Assembly (NCBI GenBank): GCA_900772575.1 | Contig: CAAHEN010000129.1 | Coordinates: forward strand, 1 to 18,046 | Direction of reading: 5' to 3' | DNA: 18,046 nt | Source of the DNA: Bacteroidaceae bacterium | Lineage (GTDB): Bacteria > Bacteroidota > Bacteroidia > Bacteroidales > Bacteroidaceae | In this document: piece by piece, positions 16,458-18,046 of the stretch | How the letters are laid out: each line of letters begins with the position of its first letter | How positions within the stretch are numbered: the stretch's first letter is position 1 | Program-made: the position numbers and the translations under genes | Notes under the pieces: model-generated | What the model saw: the letters and a program-made list of their open reading frames with translations, nothing else | Database searches by the model: none | Told to the model about the DNA's origin: nothing

Positions 16458-16474
16458 AACAAAATCCCTCCACA

Positions 16475-17953
16475 ATGGCAGAACAGTCGCTCAAAGAAAA
16501 AACCGCCCGCGGCCTCCTCTGGGGCAGTGTCAACAACGGCGGGCAGCAAGTGCTCAACCTCGTCTTCGGTATCTTTCTGGGGCGCCTCCTGTCGCCCGCC
16601 GACTATGGTATGGTCGGCATGCTCACCATCTTCTCGCTCATTGCCACCTCACTCCAGGAGAGCGGCTTCATCTCCGCGCTCAACCGCAAAAACGATGTCG
16701 GGCAGGCCGACTACAACGCCGTATTCTGGTTCAATGTCCTCTGTAGCCTCGCCGTTTATGCCGTGCTCTTCGCCTGTGCCCCGCTGATTGCCGCCTGGTT
16801 CAAGCAGCCCCTGCTCGTGCCGCTCGCCCGCCTCTCGTTCCTCAGTTTCGTCATCGCCAGTCTCGGCACGACGCCACGGGCCTACCTTTTCCGCAACCTC
16901 CAAGTGCGCCAGACGGCGTGGATGTCGCTCGCCGCCCTGTTCGTCTCCGGCGTCACGGGCGTGACGCTCGCCTGGAACGGCTTCGCCTATTGGGGCATCG
17001 CTATCCAAAACCTCGTCTATTGCGCCGTCCTGACCCTGCTCAGCTGGTACTACTCCGGCTGGCGCCCCTCGCCGCGCATCGACCTCAGGCCACTGCGCGG
17101 CATGATTGGCTTCAGTTCGAAACTGCTCATCACCAATATTTTCACGGCGGTCAACAACAACCTGTTCTCCATCTTCTTCGGCCGCCTCTACGGCGAGCGC
17201 ATGGTCGGCTACTACAACCAGGCCAACAAATGGACCGCGCTGGGCTACACCTTCCTCAACGGAACGCTCTGGAATGTCATCCAGCCCGTCTTTGCCCGCC
17301 TCGCCGACGACCCCGACCGCCAGCGCCGTGCCTTCCGCAAGATGCTGCGTTTCACCGCATTTGTGTCGTGTCCGGCCCTCTTCGGACTGGCCCTCATCTC
17401 CCCCGAGTTCATCACCATCCTCATCACCGACAAGTGGTTGGAGAGCGCCCGGCTGATGCAGATACTCTGTGTCGGCGGCGCGTTCGTGCCCATCACCACC
17501 TTCTACTCCAACTATCTCATCAGCCAGGGCCGCAGCAACGTTTTCCTCTGGAACACCGTCGGCCTCTGCCTCCTGCAGACCGCCGCCCTCATCGCCCTCC
17601 ACCCCTTCGGTGTGCGCGTCATGGTGGTGGCCTACGTGGCACTGACCGTGCTCTGGATTCCGGCGTGGCACCACTTCGTGCGCCGCCAGATCGGCCTTCG
17701 CCTGCGGCAGGCCGTGGCCGACGTGATCCCCTTCGCCGCTGTCGCCGCCGCCACAATGGCACTGGCCTGGTGCGCCGCACAGCCCTTCGGCAACCTCTAC
17801 GCCCGCTTCGCCGTCAAGGTGGTGGCGGCCATCGCCATCTATGCCGGTGCGATGAAGGCCCTGCGCGTCGTCGTCTTCACGGAATGCCTGGATTTCCTGC
17901 TCGCCCGTCTGGGCTGTGGGAAGTCTGCCGTCACCGGTGCCGGAAAGCCCTGA
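16475..17953 (+). CDS. Polysaccharide flippase, Wzx/WzxC-like (MATE/MVF superfamily)
   Basis: A 492-residue inner-membrane protein with about 12-14 helices, the usual length for WzxC/TuaB-type exporters that flip undecaprenyl-linked repeat units of surface polysaccharide. The N-terminus (SLKEKTARGLLWGSVNNGGQQ, written here in part) is the classic start of this family, followed by FLGRLLSPADYGMVGM and LQESGFISALNRK. The middle has FSSKLLITNIFTAVNNNLFS and YGERMVGYYNQANKW, both typical. The frame is open to 16376, but the ATG at 16475 gives the normal N-terminus. No glycosyltransferase genes are near, which is unusual for a Wzx protein; these may lie beyond the right edge. It follows the antiporter on the same strand across a hairpin-rich gap and may depend on readthrough, since no separate promoter is evident. 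Confidence 0.88.
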   Translation: MAEQSLKEKTARGLLWGSVNNGGQQVLNLVFGIFLGRLLSPADYGMVGMLTIFSLIATSLQESGFISALNRKNDVGQADYNAVFWFNVLCSLAVYAVLFACAPLIAAWFKQPLLVPLARLSFLSFVIASLGTTPRAYLFRNLQVRQTAWMSLAALFVSGVTGVTLAWNGFAYWGIAIQNLVYCAVLTLLSWYYSGWRPSPRIDLRPLRGMIGFSSKLLITNIFTAVNNNLFSIFFGRLYGERMVGYYNQANKWTALGYTFLNGTLWNVIQPVFARLADDPDRQRRAFRKMLRFTAFVSCPALFGLALISPEFITILITDKWLESARLMQILCVGGAFVPITTFYSNYLISQGRSNVFLWNTVGLCLLQTAALIALHPFGVRVMVVAYVALTVLWIPAWHHFVRRQIGLRLRQAVADVIPFAAVAAATMALAWCAAQPFGNLYARFAVKVVAAIAIYAGAMKALRVVVFTECLDFLLARLGCGKSAVTGAGKP

Positions 17954-18046
17954 GACAGGGCGCTGGCCCCCAAGAGTGTCTGACAGCAATGCAAAAAACA
18001 CGTCTTCTGTGATGGGGGCACCTTTCGTGCGACACCATAATATAGC
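17954..18046. other. 93-bp tail after the flippase gene
   Basis: AGACA (17953-17957) and TGTCT (17977-17981) can pair around an inner GGG/CCC stem to make a weak terminator-like structure without a T-run. An ATG at 18012 opens a frame that runs off the window after 11 codons; too little is visible to call a gene. Confidence 0.25.

Noticed and set aside
16649..18001. 450-codon open frame on the minus strand opposite the flippase gene
   Set aside because: It is antisense to a clear membrane protein and is rich in Gly, Asp, Glu and His, as expected from the complement of a GC-rich hydrophobic gene. It has no recognisable domain.
18012..18046. Start of a possible further gene at the right edge
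   Set aside because: Only 11 codons are visible, with no promoter box or family signal.

Overview
The window looks like chromosomal DNA from a GC-rich member of the Bacteroidales, probably a Prevotellaceae-like organism. The evidence is the gene content: SusR-less, AraC-linked glycoside hydrolase genes, lipoproteins with a short lipobox, a Bacteroidetes-type fasciclin lipoprotein and a DUF5107-TPR protein. Promoter candidates also match the Bacteroidota -7 consensus TAnnTTTG rather than sigma70 boxes. No rRNA, tRNA, CRISPR array, insertion sequence or integrase was seen. The species call is an inference.

Region 1 (1-11608, all minus strand, read right to left) is one carbohydrate-utilisation operon. 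Its order is a XylE-like MFS sugar:proton symporter, a large cytoplasmic DUF5107-TPR protein of unproven activity, a fasciclin (FAS1) lipoprotein, a secreted GH2 glycosidase, an unexplained 75-codon ORF, and a GH95-like lipoprotein cut by the left edge. Spacing between neighbours runs from about 13 to 140 bp, so co-transcription is likely. A divergent AraC-family regulator (11942-12886, plus) shares a 333-bp intergenic region with the operon. That region carries a good Bacteroidota promoter for the operon and a dense set of palindromes and direct repeats that look like operators. The simplest model is as follows. Surface or periplasmic GH95-like and GH2 enzymes trim a glycan, the MFS porter imports the released sugar or small saccharide, the DUF5107 protein acts on it in the cytoplasm, and the AraC protein senses an intermediate. 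No SusC/SusD pair is visible; one may lie beyond the left edge.

Region 2 (12887-14293) holds an rRNA m5C methyltransferase of the RsmF/NOL1-NOP2-Sun family on the minus strand, convergent with the AraC gene.

Region 3 (14294-17953, plus) has a 330-bp divergent intergenic region with promoter candidates for both directions. It is followed by an AspT/YidE/YbjL-type antiporter and a Wzx-like polysaccharide flippase. The gap between these two contains a very stable hairpin with no U-tract. The last 93 bases show no supported gene.

The strongest leads are the structured intergenic region beside the AraC gene, the cytoplasmic DUF5107-TPR protein paired with a sugar porter, and the orphan 75-codon ORF. 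Nothing here proves an undescribed system; the operon is best seen as an uncharacterised saccharide-utilisation locus.
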